Source: Leeuwenhoekiella polynyae
GTDB lineage: Bacteria > Bacteroidota > Bacteroidia > Flavobacteriales > Flavobacteriaceae
Assembly (NCBI RefSeq): GCF_004104075.1
Contig: NZ_QOVK01000010.1
Coordinates: 1-64,000 of the forward strand
Direction of reading: 5' to 3'
DNA length: 64,000 bases
Part shown: one piece after another, positions 36,401 through 44,849 of the stretch
Layout: each line of letters opens with the position of its first letter
How positions within the stretch are numbered: position 1 is the stretch's first letter
Notes under the pieces: generated by a model
The model's input: the letters and a program-made list of their open reading frames with translations, nothing else
Told to the model about the DNA's origin: nothing
The model's database searches: none
Program-made: the position numbers and the translations under genes

Positions 36401-36600
36401 CTTCTTTTATAAACAGTGCACGGGTCTATGTAACGCTACAAAACCCATTTATGTTCACAAAATACTCTGGTTTCACTCCAGAATTGAATCAAGGAGACAG
36501 GCGTGATAATGATGGAGACCCTACAAATACAACAGGTATCGAGCTTTCACCATATCCTAATACGCGTTCGTTCATTGTTGGAGCAAACTTCAAATTATAA
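33475..36600 (+). CDS. SusC-like TonB-dependent transporter of the glucan locus
   Basis: A 1041-residue outer-membrane oligosaccharide transporter. I use the ATG at 33475 ('MKLKITFLLFLSLVTFGVTAQ'); a GTG two codons upstream is possible. No STN domain is present, unlike the other SusC. It has the carboxypeptidase-regulatory-like domain (about 25-100, 'GTVIDTRDVPLPGAEVKV'), the plug with 'VVVGYGNQKKSDITGAI', 'LYIVDGQPL' and 'IDFLKGASYANIYGIRAANGVI', and the barrel. The SusD gene follows after 11 bases. TonB-driven uptake of oligosaccharides released at the cell surface is the expected role. Confidence 0.95.
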   Translation: MKLKITFLLFLSLVTFGVTAQDTKTVTGTVIDTRDVPLPGAEVKVVDKDNYAVTDFDGNFSLDVVVGDQVRVTYLGFEAQTFSITNDATYNIVLQDQSSELDEVVVVGYGNQKKSDITGAIVSVDSEEITKQPATSALTSVQGKVAGVNIIANDAPGSTPTVLMRGLGTAEGGRSPLYIVDGQPLTDITSINPNDIESIDFLKGASYANIYGIRAANGVILITTKRGKQGKTVFSFESYYGAKTILNPLKMANAQQYTQYFNEESAANGGFLLQQNQRYNTDWYDELLQTGTINNNSFSVSGAGENIDYFLSYNLYQEKGILEGQQYNRGTIRSNNTYHLFNDRLRFVQNLNVAYTNETPKPFGAFSTAYRQSPLVPVRYDNGLFGQSFVNQSTGVVGFTTQPGETLGRLNSHGNPVAQVYYEDEQINTTSLQGQIAAEFDITDDLMLTTRFGATKFYSTKKTYNDIRGQWLNANPNRTEAQFEAGRIPDEDGVSTEFANNSYTIRRLESYRWNIESFLTYNKSFDEHNLSATLGISRENYQGGEFTEAQAYDIRPERNLRNFNLRTSQLFNDNVDGDTYQSTNLQSYFGRVEYNYDQRYYVRAVIRRDGTSDFATGDNNFFGYFPAVSLGWTMTNEAFMEDNGVLDNLKFFAGWGKLGNQAIPFNVQSIDAGAGSRNTNYVFGPLQSLTVGAALGTPAIPLSWEVTEEFEAGFDFALFNRKLSGTIDYYNRLNTNAILSVRPLLNSEYSNNFFDEAAEISNSGFEFLLNWRDQIGSDFSYNIGLNLSTNKNRVQNVKPAYDGAIGGSLGNGRITKRLAEGQPIFAWWMYEADGVWQTQDEIESNPSLVSAAPGHLRYKDQNGDGVIDDRDKKYFGSYIPTYNYGINLGANYKNFDLSVTGFGVGGNKVYNGLYNTRLGGENISQEIFNKRWTGPGSTNVNPGADRDVEASSYYLEDGSYFRINNITVGYTLPEISSFINSARVYVTLQNPFMFTKYSGFTPELNQGDRRDNDGDPTNTTGIELSPYPNTRSFIVGANFKL

Positions 36601-36611
36601 AAACAAAGACT

Positions 36612-38036
36612 ATGAAATTTATATATAAAACACTCTTATTAAGCCTGTTTACCGGGCTTGTCTTTAGCAGTTGTGATGATTTTGTTGAAGAAGTAGATAT
36701 TGTAGATCCTGTTGCCGAAGAAGGCGAAGATTATCAACCCGTTGATTTTGTAAATGGTGTTTATGGGATGCATACTGAGTTTTCTTATGCATTCTCTTAC
36801 CTAGGAATCACCGATATGATCTCTGATAATTCAGATAAGGGAAGTTCGCCTACAGATAGCGGTACAGACAAGCGTGCTTTAGATGAATTAAACTTCACCT
36901 CATCTTCTATTTCAGTAACTGCTATGTGGACGATTTGGTACAAAACCATCGGTAGAGCTTCACAAACAATAGAAATAGCAAATACTTTTGAAGGTCAAAC
37001 AGCAGTACCTAGCGCTCGCGTTATTGGTGAAGCAAAATTTTTAAGAGCCCTTAACTATTTCTGGTTGGTTCGTTCTTTTGGAGCAATCCCTATTCAAGAA
37101 ATCAACCTAGTAGAACGCGCTCCTGTTGAAGAGGTTTATGATTATATCGAGCAAGACTTAGTAGACGCGATTGATGCGCTTCCTCTTAAAAGTGATTATA
37201 CTAACACAGAGCTAGGTCGTGCAACTAAGGGTGCTGCTCAGGGTTTATTAGCCAAAGTTTACTTATATCAAAAAAAATGGCAAGAAGCCGCTGATATAGC
37301 AAATACAGTGATCACTTCTAATCAGTATAGCTTAGATCCTAATTATGCTAATGTATGGAGAGTAACCGGTGAAAATGGTCCGGGTTCTTTATTTGAAATT
37401 CAAGCACGTGGAGAAATTCCTCAGCATGGTGTGCAACAGTACTCTCAAGTACAAGGAGCTCGTGGTGGTGATAACGGTTGGGGCTGGGGCTTCAATACAC
37501 CTTCTCAAAACTTAGAAGATGCGTTTAACGCAGCAGGTGACAACATTCGCCGTGATGCTACCATTATTTTTGCAGGTGAAACCTTGTTTGATGGTCGGAT
37601 AGTTGACGCCGGTGTAGAAAATCCACGTTATAGCGAAAAGGCCTATTCTTCTGCAAATGCAGGACAAAGTGATGGCGATAAGAACATTAGAGTGTTGCGT
37701 TATGCGGAAGTACTCCTTATTCGTGCTGAAGCTTTAAACGAACTTGGACAAACCAGTGCTGCTTTAGCACCTCTCAATTTAGTTAGATCTCGTGTTGAGT
37801 TACCAGCAGTAACTTCTACAGATCAAGGAACCGTACGTCAGGCTATCTGGACGGAACGTCGTCTGGAATTAGCTATGGAGCACGACCGCTGGTTTGATCT
37901 TGTGCGTACCGGTCAGGCTGAATCTGCAATGGCGGCAGATGGTAAAACATTTATTGTTGGTAAACACGAATTATTCCCGATCCCTAACAATCAGTTGGTT
38001 CAAACTCCTGAAATGGGACAGAACCCGGGATACTAA
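36612..38036 (+). CDS. SusD/RagB-family surface glycan-binding lipoprotein
   Basis: A 474-residue SusD homologue with lipobox 'LVFSSC' (Cys21). 'VIGEAKFLRALNYFWLVRSFGAIPIQ' is the characteristic RagB/SusD TPR segment, and the C terminus has 'VLRYAEVLLIRAEALNELGQ', 'LNLVRSRVELPAV' and 'WTERRLELAMEHDRWFDLVRTG', the most conserved parts of the family. It caps the SusC barrel and binds the locus's glycan. Confidence 0.95.
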   Translation: MKFIYKTLLLSLFTGLVFSSCDDFVEEVDIVDPVAEEGEDYQPVDFVNGVYGMHTEFSYAFSYLGITDMISDNSDKGSSPTDSGTDKRALDELNFTSSSISVTAMWTIWYKTIGRASQTIEIANTFEGQTAVPSARVIGEAKFLRALNYFWLVRSFGAIPIQEINLVERAPVEEVYDYIEQDLVDAIDALPLKSDYTNTELGRATKGAAQGLLAKVYLYQKKWQEAADIANTVITSNQYSLDPNYANVWRVTGENGPGSLFEIQARGEIPQHGVQQYSQVQGARGGDNGWGWGFNTPSQNLEDAFNAAGDNIRRDATIIFAGETLFDGRIVDAGVENPRYSEKAYSSANAGQSDGDKNIRVLRYAEVLLIRAEALNELGQTSAALAPLNLVRSRVELPAVTSTDQGTVRQAIWTERRLELAMEHDRWFDLVRTGQAESAMAADGKTFIVGKHELFPIPNNQLVQTPEMGQNPGY

Positions 38037-38077
38037 TTCAATAAATTTTAATCTCGATCATCGAATAAAAAGTAATT

Positions 38078-39451
38078 ATGCGATATATTTTAATTGGGTT
38101 GATCCTACTATCCCTGCCAGGATGTAAGGGTCGTGATTCTGAAGCAGAAAAACGGGAAGTGCAAGACACTTCCCAGATTTCTCCTTCTAATGATGAAGAG
38201 AGTCTCCTAGACTCGGTACAAAAACAAACCATTAATTATTTCTGGGATGGAGCCAATACAAATTCCGGGCTCGCTCCAGAGCGTATTCATCTGGATGACA
38301 TTTATCCTTCTAACGATAAGAATGTAGTAACTATTGGCGGCACCGGTTTTGGTCTTATGGCAATTCTCGCCGGAGCAGAACGTGGTTTCATTCCTAAAGA
38401 TTCAGCATTTGCCCGCTTTCAGAAAATGGTTGATTTCTTAGATAATGCAGACCGTTTTCATGGTGCCTGGCCACACTGGCTAGACGGGACAACCGGTAAG
38501 GTGAAACCTTTCAGTAAATATGATGATGGTGGCGATCTGGTAGAAACTGCTTTTCTGGTTCAGGGATTACTTAGCGTTGCTGAATACTACAAAGGCGGCA
38601 GTGACGAAGAGAAAGCGCTTGCTGCTCAAATTCAAAGAATGTGGGAAGAAGTTGAATGGGACTGGTATACACAAGGTAAAGACGTGCTCTATTGGCACTG
38701 GTCACCTAATGTAGGCTGGAAGATGAACTTCCCCGTAGGAGGTTATAACGAGGCGCTTATTATGTATGTACTTGCAGCGGCATCTCCTACACACCCTATC
38801 ACAAAGGCTGTTTATGAAAAAGGCTGGGCTATTGATGGTAAGATCGCTCAGGATACAACTATGTATGGTATGCGTACTGTTCTCAACCACTTTGAACACG
38901 ATGATGCTCCTGTAGGTCCACTTTTCTGGGCGCATTATTCTTATTTAGGATTAAACCCAAAAGGGCTTTCTGATCAATATGGAGATTATTGGAAACTCAA
39001 TGTAAACCACGCGAAGATTCAATATGAATATGCTGTTGAAAATCCAAAAGGTTTTAAAGGCTATGGGCCCGACCTTTGGGGAATGACTTCGAGCTATTCT
39101 ATGAAAGGCTATGCCGGGCATCGTCCAGGTAATGACCTTGGGGTCATATCACCCACTGCTGCTTTATCATCTATGCCTTACACCCCTAAAGAAAGTCAGG
39201 CTTTTTTACACCATATGTATACCGATTTAGATTCTCTTGTTGGAAAATATGGTCCGTATGATGCGTTTAGCTTACAAGAGGATTGGTATTTACCGCGCTA
39301 TTTAGCGATTGATCAAGGTCCTATCCCGGTGATGATTGAAAACTACCGAAGCGGCTTGCTTTGGGATCTGTTTATGAAAAATGAAGAAGTACTCAACGGA
39401 CTTAGAAAACTAGGTTTTGAGAGTCCGTATCTAAAAAACGAAGAGGATTAA
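38078..39451 (+). CDS. Glycoamylase-domain (GH144-like) lipoprotein, first copy
   Basis: A 457-residue lipoprotein (lipobox 'LLSLPGC', Cys16) made of one (alpha/alpha)6-type Glycoamylase domain. Family-typical segments are 'TINYFWDGANTNSGLAPER', 'GGTGFGLMAILAG', 'FHGAWPHWLDGTTGKV', 'GGDLVETAFLVQGL', 'LYWHWSP' and 'GPIPVMIENYRSGLLW'. GH144 members characterised from Bacteroidota act on beta-1,2-glucans, either endo or releasing sophorose; not every Glycoamylase-domain protein has been tested. It is 41 bases after SusD and 1.4 kb upstream of a GH3 gene, consistent with surface cleavage of a beta-glucan. Confidence 0.87.
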   Translation: MRYILIGLILLSLPGCKGRDSEAEKREVQDTSQISPSNDEESLLDSVQKQTINYFWDGANTNSGLAPERIHLDDIYPSNDKNVVTIGGTGFGLMAILAGAERGFIPKDSAFARFQKMVDFLDNADRFHGAWPHWLDGTTGKVKPFSKYDDGGDLVETAFLVQGLLSVAEYYKGGSDEEKALAAQIQRMWEEVEWDWYTQGKDVLYWHWSPNVGWKMNFPVGGYNEALIMYVLAAASPTHPITKAVYEKGWAIDGKIAQDTTMYGMRTVLNHFEHDDAPVGPLFWAHYSYLGLNPKGLSDQYGDYWKLNVNHAKIQYEYAVENPKGFKGYGPDLWGMTSSYSMKGYAGHRPGNDLGVISPTAALSSMPYTPKESQAFLHHMYTDLDSLVGKYGPYDAFSLQEDWYLPRYLAIDQGPIPVMIENYRSGLLWDLFMKNEEVLNGLRKLGFESPYLKNEED

Positions 39452-40844
39452 AAATTTAATTTACATAGTATTTGTATTGAGCCTATTAGGGTGTTCTAGC
39501 GACAGCAGCGATGCTGTCGCCGACATCCCTGATGAAACTCCTGACGAGGGAAATGGTGGTGAGAACCCCACTACAGAACCTGACTTGACTGATGAAGAAC
39601 TTTTAGATCTTACGCAGGAGGAAACATTCACGTATTTCTGGGATTATGCCAATGCCGAATCGGGTGCAGCTAAAGAACGCTACATTCCTGCAAATCCTAC
39701 CCAGGACCAGCACGTTGTTGCTTCGGGCGGCACCGGCTTTGGACTAATGGGAATTCTGGTGGGGATTGAAAGACAGTTTATTTCAAGAACTGAAGGTTTT
39801 AACCGACTTTCAAAAATCATCAATTTTCTGGAAGGAGCAGATCGTTTTCACGGTGCCTGGCCGCATTGGATCAATGGTACAACAGGAAAGGTGATTCCCT
39901 TTAGCTCATTAGATGATGGTGCAGATTTAGTAGAGACTTCTTTTGTTGCTCAGGGATTAATAACTGTTGGGGAATATTTCAAAAATGGTTCTGCCGAAGA
40001 ACAGGCTCTGGCTCAAAAGGCCTTTGAATTGATACATGGTATTGAGTGGAATTGGTTTACGCAAGGCGAAAACGTGCTGTACTGGCACTGGAGTCCGGAT
40101 AATGAGTTTGCCATAAATCTTAGATTACAAGGGTATAATGAGACCTTAATTACCTATGTTATGGCAGCTGCTTCCAAAGATTTTTCCATTGCGCCTGAAG
40201 TCTACAATCAGGGTTGGGCACAAAATGGCGGTATCAAATCTTCGGCAGTGGCTTACGGTTATCCGCTTGAAGTGAAACACGCCGGAGCAGAGCAAACCGG
40301 AGGTCCGCTTTTTTGGGCGCATTATTCCTATTTAGGTCTAAATCCTTTTGGTTTATCAGATGCTAATGTAAATTATGAGACAGCTACAACAAACCATGCT
40401 TTGAGCAATTATGCATATTGTGTGCAAAATCCGTTAGGATGGCGCGATTACGGGCAGAATCTATGGGGACTCACAGCAAGTTACACAATCAATGCTGACG
40501 GAAGTTTAGGTTATAATGCACATGGTCCAGGTGATGACACCGGTGTGATTTCGCCAACTGCCGCGCTGAGTTCCTTTCCGTATACGCCTGAAAAATCCAT
40601 GGCTGCTTTGCGCAGATTTTATGAACTGAAGAATATTTTACTAGGTCCTGCCGGATTTTACGATGCATTCAGTCCGATTCAAAATTATGAAGTGGCCGAA
40701 GCCTATCTAGCCATTGATCAGGGGCCAATTTTGGTTATGATCGAAAATCACCGAAGCGGGCTACTCTGGAAGTTGTTTATGCAAAACGAACGTGTACAGG
40801 CCAGTCTTGACAAACTAAATTTCACCTATACCGTACCTCAATAA
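39447..40844 (+). CDS. Glycoamylase-domain (GH144-like) lipoprotein, second copy; ATT start proposed
   Basis: A paralogue of the preceding gene with the same motifs ('ETFTYFWDYANAESGAAKER', 'FHGAWPHWINGTTGKV', 'GADLVETSFVAQGL', 'LYWHWSP', 'GPILVMIENHRSGLLW'). The first conventional start is TTG at 39477, which leaves only five residues before the lipobox Cys (MSLLGC) and no signal peptide. Ten codons upstream in the same frame, ATT at 39447 gives MKNLIYIVFVLSLLGC, a complete lipoprotein signal; an in-frame stop lies 15 bases further up. The ATT overlaps the previous gene's TAA. Either a rare ATT start, a mutated ATG or a sequence error explains this. Confidence 0.82.
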   Translation: MKNLIYIVFVLSLLGCSSDSSDAVADIPDETPDEGNGGENPTTEPDLTDEELLDLTQEETFTYFWDYANAESGAAKERYIPANPTQDQHVVASGGTGFGLMGILVGIERQFISRTEGFNRLSKIINFLEGADRFHGAWPHWINGTTGKVIPFSSLDDGADLVETSFVAQGLITVGEYFKNGSAEEQALAQKAFELIHGIEWNWFTQGENVLYWHWSPDNEFAINLRLQGYNETLITYVMAAASKDFSIAPEVYNQGWAQNGGIKSSAVAYGYPLEVKHAGAEQTGGPLFWAHYSYLGLNPFGLSDANVNYETATTNHALSNYAYCVQNPLGWRDYGQNLWGLTASYTINADGSLGYNAHGPGDDTGVISPTAALSSFPYTPEKSMAALRRFYELKNILLGPAGFYDAFSPIQNYEVAEAYLAIDQGPILVMIENHRSGLLWKLFMQNERVQASLDKLNFTYTVPQ

Positions 40845-40850
40845 AATTCA

Positions 40851-41630
40851 ATGAAAAACCAACTTGCATTTATCATCGCGTTGCTGGGTTCAGCTGTTAT
40901 GCTGGCACAGGACAGCTTTGAACGTGCCGTCTATCACAGCGATGGTGATAGTTTACAGTATCGAATTCAATATCCGTTAAACTACGACAAGGCCAAGCAA
41001 TATCCACTGGTTTTGTTTCTACACGGCGCCGGGGAGCGTGGTTCTGACAATGAAACACAACTTACTCATGGAGCACAAGTGTTTACTAATACAGGCAACC
41101 GCAATGCATTTCCCGCAATTGTGATTTTTCCGCAGTGTCCTAAAGACTCTTACTGGGCAAATGTAGATGTTGATCGAAGCACATACCCCATTGGTATCAC
41201 TTTTCATCCGGATAAAAAGCCCACACCCCATTTAAAAATGGCTGCGGAATTAGTCAATAGTTTTATTGAAGACGGAAAAGTAGATACTTCACGCGTTTAC
41301 ATTGCAGGATTATCTATGGGGGGAATGGGAACCTATGAAATCGTACAACGTAACCCCGGAACTTTTGCCGCAGCCATTGCGATTTGCGGTGCCGGAAGTA
41401 CAGATTCTGTAAAAGATTACGCATTAAAAACTCCGTTTTGGGTAATTCACGGCGCTGATGACAATGTAGTAAAACCTACCTACAGTCTACAAATGGCAGA
41501 AGCTATGCTAGATGCAGGAGCAAAACCTCGCGTGTCTGTTTATGAGCACGCCAATCACAACAGTTGGGATACTGCCTTTGCAGAACCTGATTTCTTACAA
41601 TGGCTCTTTAGTCATACAAAAGCAAACTAA
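40851..41630 (+). CDS. Secreted alpha/beta hydrolase, esterase-like, in the glucan locus
   Basis: A 259-residue exported hydrolase of the phospholipase/carboxylesterase-like group often found in polysaccharide loci. Signal peptide to about residue 20 ('SAVMLAQ'). Oxyanion loop 'FLHGAGERGSDN', nucleophile Ser155 in GLSMGG, acid at Asp203 or Asp204 in 'IHGADDNVV', and His236 in 'EHANHNSW'. It may remove ester substituents from the glycan. It is 6 bases after the second GH144-like gene. Confidence 0.82.
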   Translation: MKNQLAFIIALLGSAVMLAQDSFERAVYHSDGDSLQYRIQYPLNYDKAKQYPLVLFLHGAGERGSDNETQLTHGAQVFTNTGNRNAFPAIVIFPQCPKDSYWANVDVDRSTYPIGITFHPDKKPTPHLKMAAELVNSFIEDGKVDTSRVYIAGLSMGGMGTYEIVQRNPGTFAAAIAICGAGSTDSVKDYALKTPFWVIHGADDNVVKPTYSLQMAEAMLDAGAKPRVSVYEHANHNSWDTAFAEPDFLQWLFSHTKAN

Positions 41631-41649
41631 AAAAAAGCAACCTTATACT

Positions 41650-43926
41650 ATGAAAAATATACTCAACAGACTCGTTCTACTTGCAACTATACTATGCATC
41701 AGCAGTACGTTTGCTCAAAATAGAGCGCCTATTCCTGAAGTAGAAACCCTACTCAAAAAAATGACCCTTGAAGAAAAAATAGGTCAGCTTAATTTATTGA
41801 CTCCGGGTGGTGGTGTTGCTACCGGTTCTGTGGTGAGTAAAAATGTAGAAGAAAAAATTAAAGCCGGGAATGTTGGTGGTTTATTCGGTGTTACGGGCCC
41901 TGATAAAATCAGACAGGCGCAAGAGATCGCGGTTAAAAAAACCCGCTTGGGAATTCCGCTTTTAATAGGATCTGATATCATTCACGGGTACAAAACTACT
42001 TTCCCGATTCCGTTAGGATTATCGAGCAGTTGGGATATGGAATTGATTGAGAAAACCGCGCAGATTGCAGCTAAAGAAGCTACTGCAGACGGTATAAACT
42101 GGAACTTTTCTCCAATGGTAGATATCGCCCGTGATCCACGCTGGGGACGTATTTCTGAAGGAGCCGGTGAAGACCCGTATTTAGGATCTGCAATCGCAAA
42201 AGCGATGGTAACCGGTTATCAGCAAAACGATCTTACCGAAGAAAACACCATGATTGCTACCGTAAAACATTTTGCACTATATGGTGCTGCGGAAGGCGGC
42301 CGCGATTACAACACGACCGATATGAGCCGTACTAAAATGTTCAACGAATATTTACCGCCGTACAAAGCAGCAATTGATGCCGGTGCCGAGAGTGTGATGA
42401 GTTCGTTTAATGACGTAGATGGTGTTCCTGCGAGTGGTAATAAATGGTTATTGACTAGTCTATTGCGTGACCGTTGGGGATTTGATGGCTTTGTCGTTTC
42501 AGATTATACTTCTGTTAATGAGATGATCGCGCACGGAATGGGTGATTTACAAGCCGTTTCTGCACTTGCTATCAATGCCGGTTTGGATATGGATATGGTG
42601 GGTGAAGGCTTTTTAACCACGTTAAACAAATCGGTTGATGAAGGCAAAGTAACCGAAGAAACCATTACAAACGCTTGCCGCCGTATTTTGGAGGCTAAAT
42701 ACAAACTGGGGTTATTTGAAAATCCTTACAAATATTCAGATAGCAAAAGACCAAAACGCGATATTCTAACCGTTGCAAATAAAGAAGTTGCTCGTGAAGC
42801 AGCTCGTAAATCATTTGTGTTGCTGAAGAATGAAAAAAACATCCTTCCGTTAGCAAAAAATGCAAAGATCGCTTTGGTGGGTCCTTTGGCGAATAATAAA
42901 AATAATATGTTAGGAACCTGGGCTCCTACCGGAGATCCTCAGCTTTCAATTCCTATTTTAGAAGGATTGAAAAACGTTGCGCCAGATGCACAAATCACAT
43001 ACGCAAAAGGGGCCAATATTTCTAACGATACCGCATACGCGAAAAAAATAAACGTTTTTGGACCGCGTATTGAAATCTCTGAAGAAACTCCGGATGCTTT
43101 ATTAGAAAATGCTTTAAACACTACAAAAAATGCAGATGTTATAGTTGCTGTAGTTGGTGAAGCTACAGAGATGAGTGGAGAATCTTCAAGCCGCACTAAT
43201 ATTTCTATTCCAGATAGCCAGAAATTAATGATAAAAAAGTTGGTTGAAACCGGTAAGCCGGTCGTTCTTGTTTTAATGAGCGGTCGGCCACTGGTGATTA
43301 CAGATGAGCTTCAGCTTCCTATAAGTATTTTACAAGTTTGGCATCCGGGTATTGAAGCCGGTAACGCCGTTGCAGATGTTCTTTTTGGCGATTACAATCC
43401 ATCAGGGAAATTAACCGCCAGCTGGCCACAGAACGTTGGGCAAATTCCGGTTTACCACAGTATGAAAACAACTGGTCGCCCGGCTCCTTCCACAGCATTT
43501 CAAAAATTTAAATCACAATATTTAGATGCGCCTAATGCGCCTGCTTTAGCATTTGGATACGGCCTGAGCTACACCACTTTTGAATATAAAAACTTAAAAT
43601 TGAATGCTACTCAAATCGAGCAAGGCGATGACCTTACCGCAACTGTAGAGGTCACCAATACCGGAGATTATGATGGTGAAGAAGTGGTGCAATTATACCT
43701 ACACGATGTAGTACGCAGTCTTGCACCTCCTATGCGCACCCTTAAAGGTTTTCATAAAGTATTTATAAAGAAAGGAGAGACTAAAACAGTTACCCTAACT
43801 TTAAAAGCCGACGATTTAAAATTCTATAACGCATCGCTTGATTTCATAGCAGAGCCGGGAGAATTTGAAGTTTTCGTAGGTGGAAACAGCAATGCTTCCT
43901 TAAAAGAAACTTTTGTATTAAACTAA
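41650..43926 (+). CDS. bglX: Periplasmic GH3 beta-glucosidase
   Basis: A 758-residue GH3 enzyme. The ATG at 41650 gives a standard signal peptide ('LLATILCISSTFAQ'). The N-terminal barrel carries 'DPRWGRISEGAGEDPYLGS', 'VKHFALYGAAEGGRDYN' and the nucleophile Asp285 in 'GFVVSDYTSV'. The second domain (about 375-600) has 'GEATEMSGESSSRTNI', where the acid/base Glu is expected, and 'LQVWHPGIEAGNAVADVLFGDYNPSGKL'. A fibronectin-III-like domain closes the protein ('FGYGLSYTTFEY'). Length and domains match BglX. In beta-1,2-glucan loci a GH3 enzyme hydrolyses the released sophoro-oligosaccharides to glucose. Confidence 0.93.
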   Translation: MKNILNRLVLLATILCISSTFAQNRAPIPEVETLLKKMTLEEKIGQLNLLTPGGGVATGSVVSKNVEEKIKAGNVGGLFGVTGPDKIRQAQEIAVKKTRLGIPLLIGSDIIHGYKTTFPIPLGLSSSWDMELIEKTAQIAAKEATADGINWNFSPMVDIARDPRWGRISEGAGEDPYLGSAIAKAMVTGYQQNDLTEENTMIATVKHFALYGAAEGGRDYNTTDMSRTKMFNEYLPPYKAAIDAGAESVMSSFNDVDGVPASGNKWLLTSLLRDRWGFDGFVVSDYTSVNEMIAHGMGDLQAVSALAINAGLDMDMVGEGFLTTLNKSVDEGKVTEETITNACRRILEAKYKLGLFENPYKYSDSKRPKRDILTVANKEVAREAARKSFVLLKNEKNILPLAKNAKIALVGPLANNKNNMLGTWAPTGDPQLSIPILEGLKNVAPDAQITYAKGANISNDTAYAKKINVFGPRIEISEETPDALLENALNTTKNADVIVAVVGEATEMSGESSSRTNISIPDSQKLMIKKLVETGKPVVLVLMSGRPLVITDELQLPISILQVWHPGIEAGNAVADVLFGDYNPSGKLTASWPQNVGQIPVYHSMKTTGRPAPSTAFQKFKSQYLDAPNAPALAFGYGLSYTTFEYKNLKLNATQIEQGDDLTATVEVTNTGDYDGEEVVQLYLHDVVRSLAPPMRTLKGFHKVFIKKGETKTVTLTLKADDLKFYNASLDFIAEPGEFEVFVGGNSNASLKETFVLN

Positions 43927-43939
43927 ACTATTAGCCGGG

Positions 43940-44845
43940 ATGAAACGCCAGATCAGTATTCTTTTTTTATTTGTATTTATTAGCCTTTCGACACAGGCAC
44001 AAGAAAAATACGTAGGACAAATCTATGCCGATCTGGTTAAATCTACACATACGTATACAGATACACTCAAACTTGATTTTTACACGGCAAAAGAGAATAA
44101 AACAGATGAGACCAGACCGCTAGTAATTCTCGTTCATGGTGGTGGTTTTAGTGGCGGAAAACGCGACAACCCTATGGAAGTTCAATTTGCTCAGGCAATG
44201 GCTACAAAAGGTTATGCCGTGGTGTCTATGAGTTACAAGCTTACGCGTAAAGGCAAGCCAACCGGTTTTGGTTGTGCATGCCCTGCTTCAGAAAAGATAG
44301 ATACGTTTAAACAAACAACAGCAGATATTCTTAACGCAATAGCTTATTTGAAGTCTAATCCTGAGTTCAATTTTGATACTGAAAAAATTATTCTTGCAGG
44401 TAGTAGTGCTGGTGCAGAAGGTATTTTAAATACCGCTTATATGACCCATCATCCAGATTTTAAAAATCTAGGAGAATATCCTAAAATTGCGGCTGTAGTT
44501 TCACTAGCCGGTGCAGTTGTAGACGCGCGCTACATTACAAAAGACAATGCAGTACCCGGGTTTTTCATTCACGGTGATGCAGATAACTTAGTGCCTTATG
44601 GTAGCCAGCCACATCATTTTTGTGCTTTTAACACCCCAGGATTTCTTCCGCTTGACGGCGATGCATTTATCGCTGCAAAGCTTAAAAATCTCAATGCTTC
44701 TTATACCCTATTAACAGCACCTCAAGGCAATCACGATTGGGCAAATCTTGGGTATGCCTATGTTCATGAAATTGCTTCTTTCTTAAACGCGGTAATCAAT
44801 CAAAATGAATTGATTCAGCGTGAAGAGCAGGTTGAAAAAAAATGA
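43940..44845 (+). CDS. Secreted alpha/beta hydrolase (HGGG-type esterase)
   Basis: A 301-residue exported esterase-like protein. The signal peptide ends near 'SLSTQAQ'. 'LVHGGGFSGGKRD' is the HGGG oxyanion motif of hormone-sensitive-lipase-like and BD-FAE-type esterases, Ser156 is in 'AGSSAGAEG', an Asp is in 'FFIHGDADNLVPYG' and a His in 'PQGNHDWANLG'. The 'GFGCACPAS' segment adds two close cysteines. It lies 13 bases after the GH3 gene and 4 before the sulfatase gene, so it belongs to the same operon; de-esterification of the glycan is the likely role. Confidence 0.82.
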   Translation: MKRQISILFLFVFISLSTQAQEKYVGQIYADLVKSTHTYTDTLKLDFYTAKENKTDETRPLVILVHGGGFSGGKRDNPMEVQFAQAMATKGYAVVSMSYKLTRKGKPTGFGCACPASEKIDTFKQTTADILNAIAYLKSNPEFNFDTEKIILAGSSAGAEGILNTAYMTHHPDFKNLGEYPKIAAVVSLAGAVVDARYITKDNAVPGFFIHGDADNLVPYGSQPHHFCAFNTPGFLPLDGDAFIAAKLKNLNASYTLLTAPQGNHDWANLGYAYVHEIASFLNAVINQNELIQREEQVEKK

Positions 44846-44849
44846 TATT

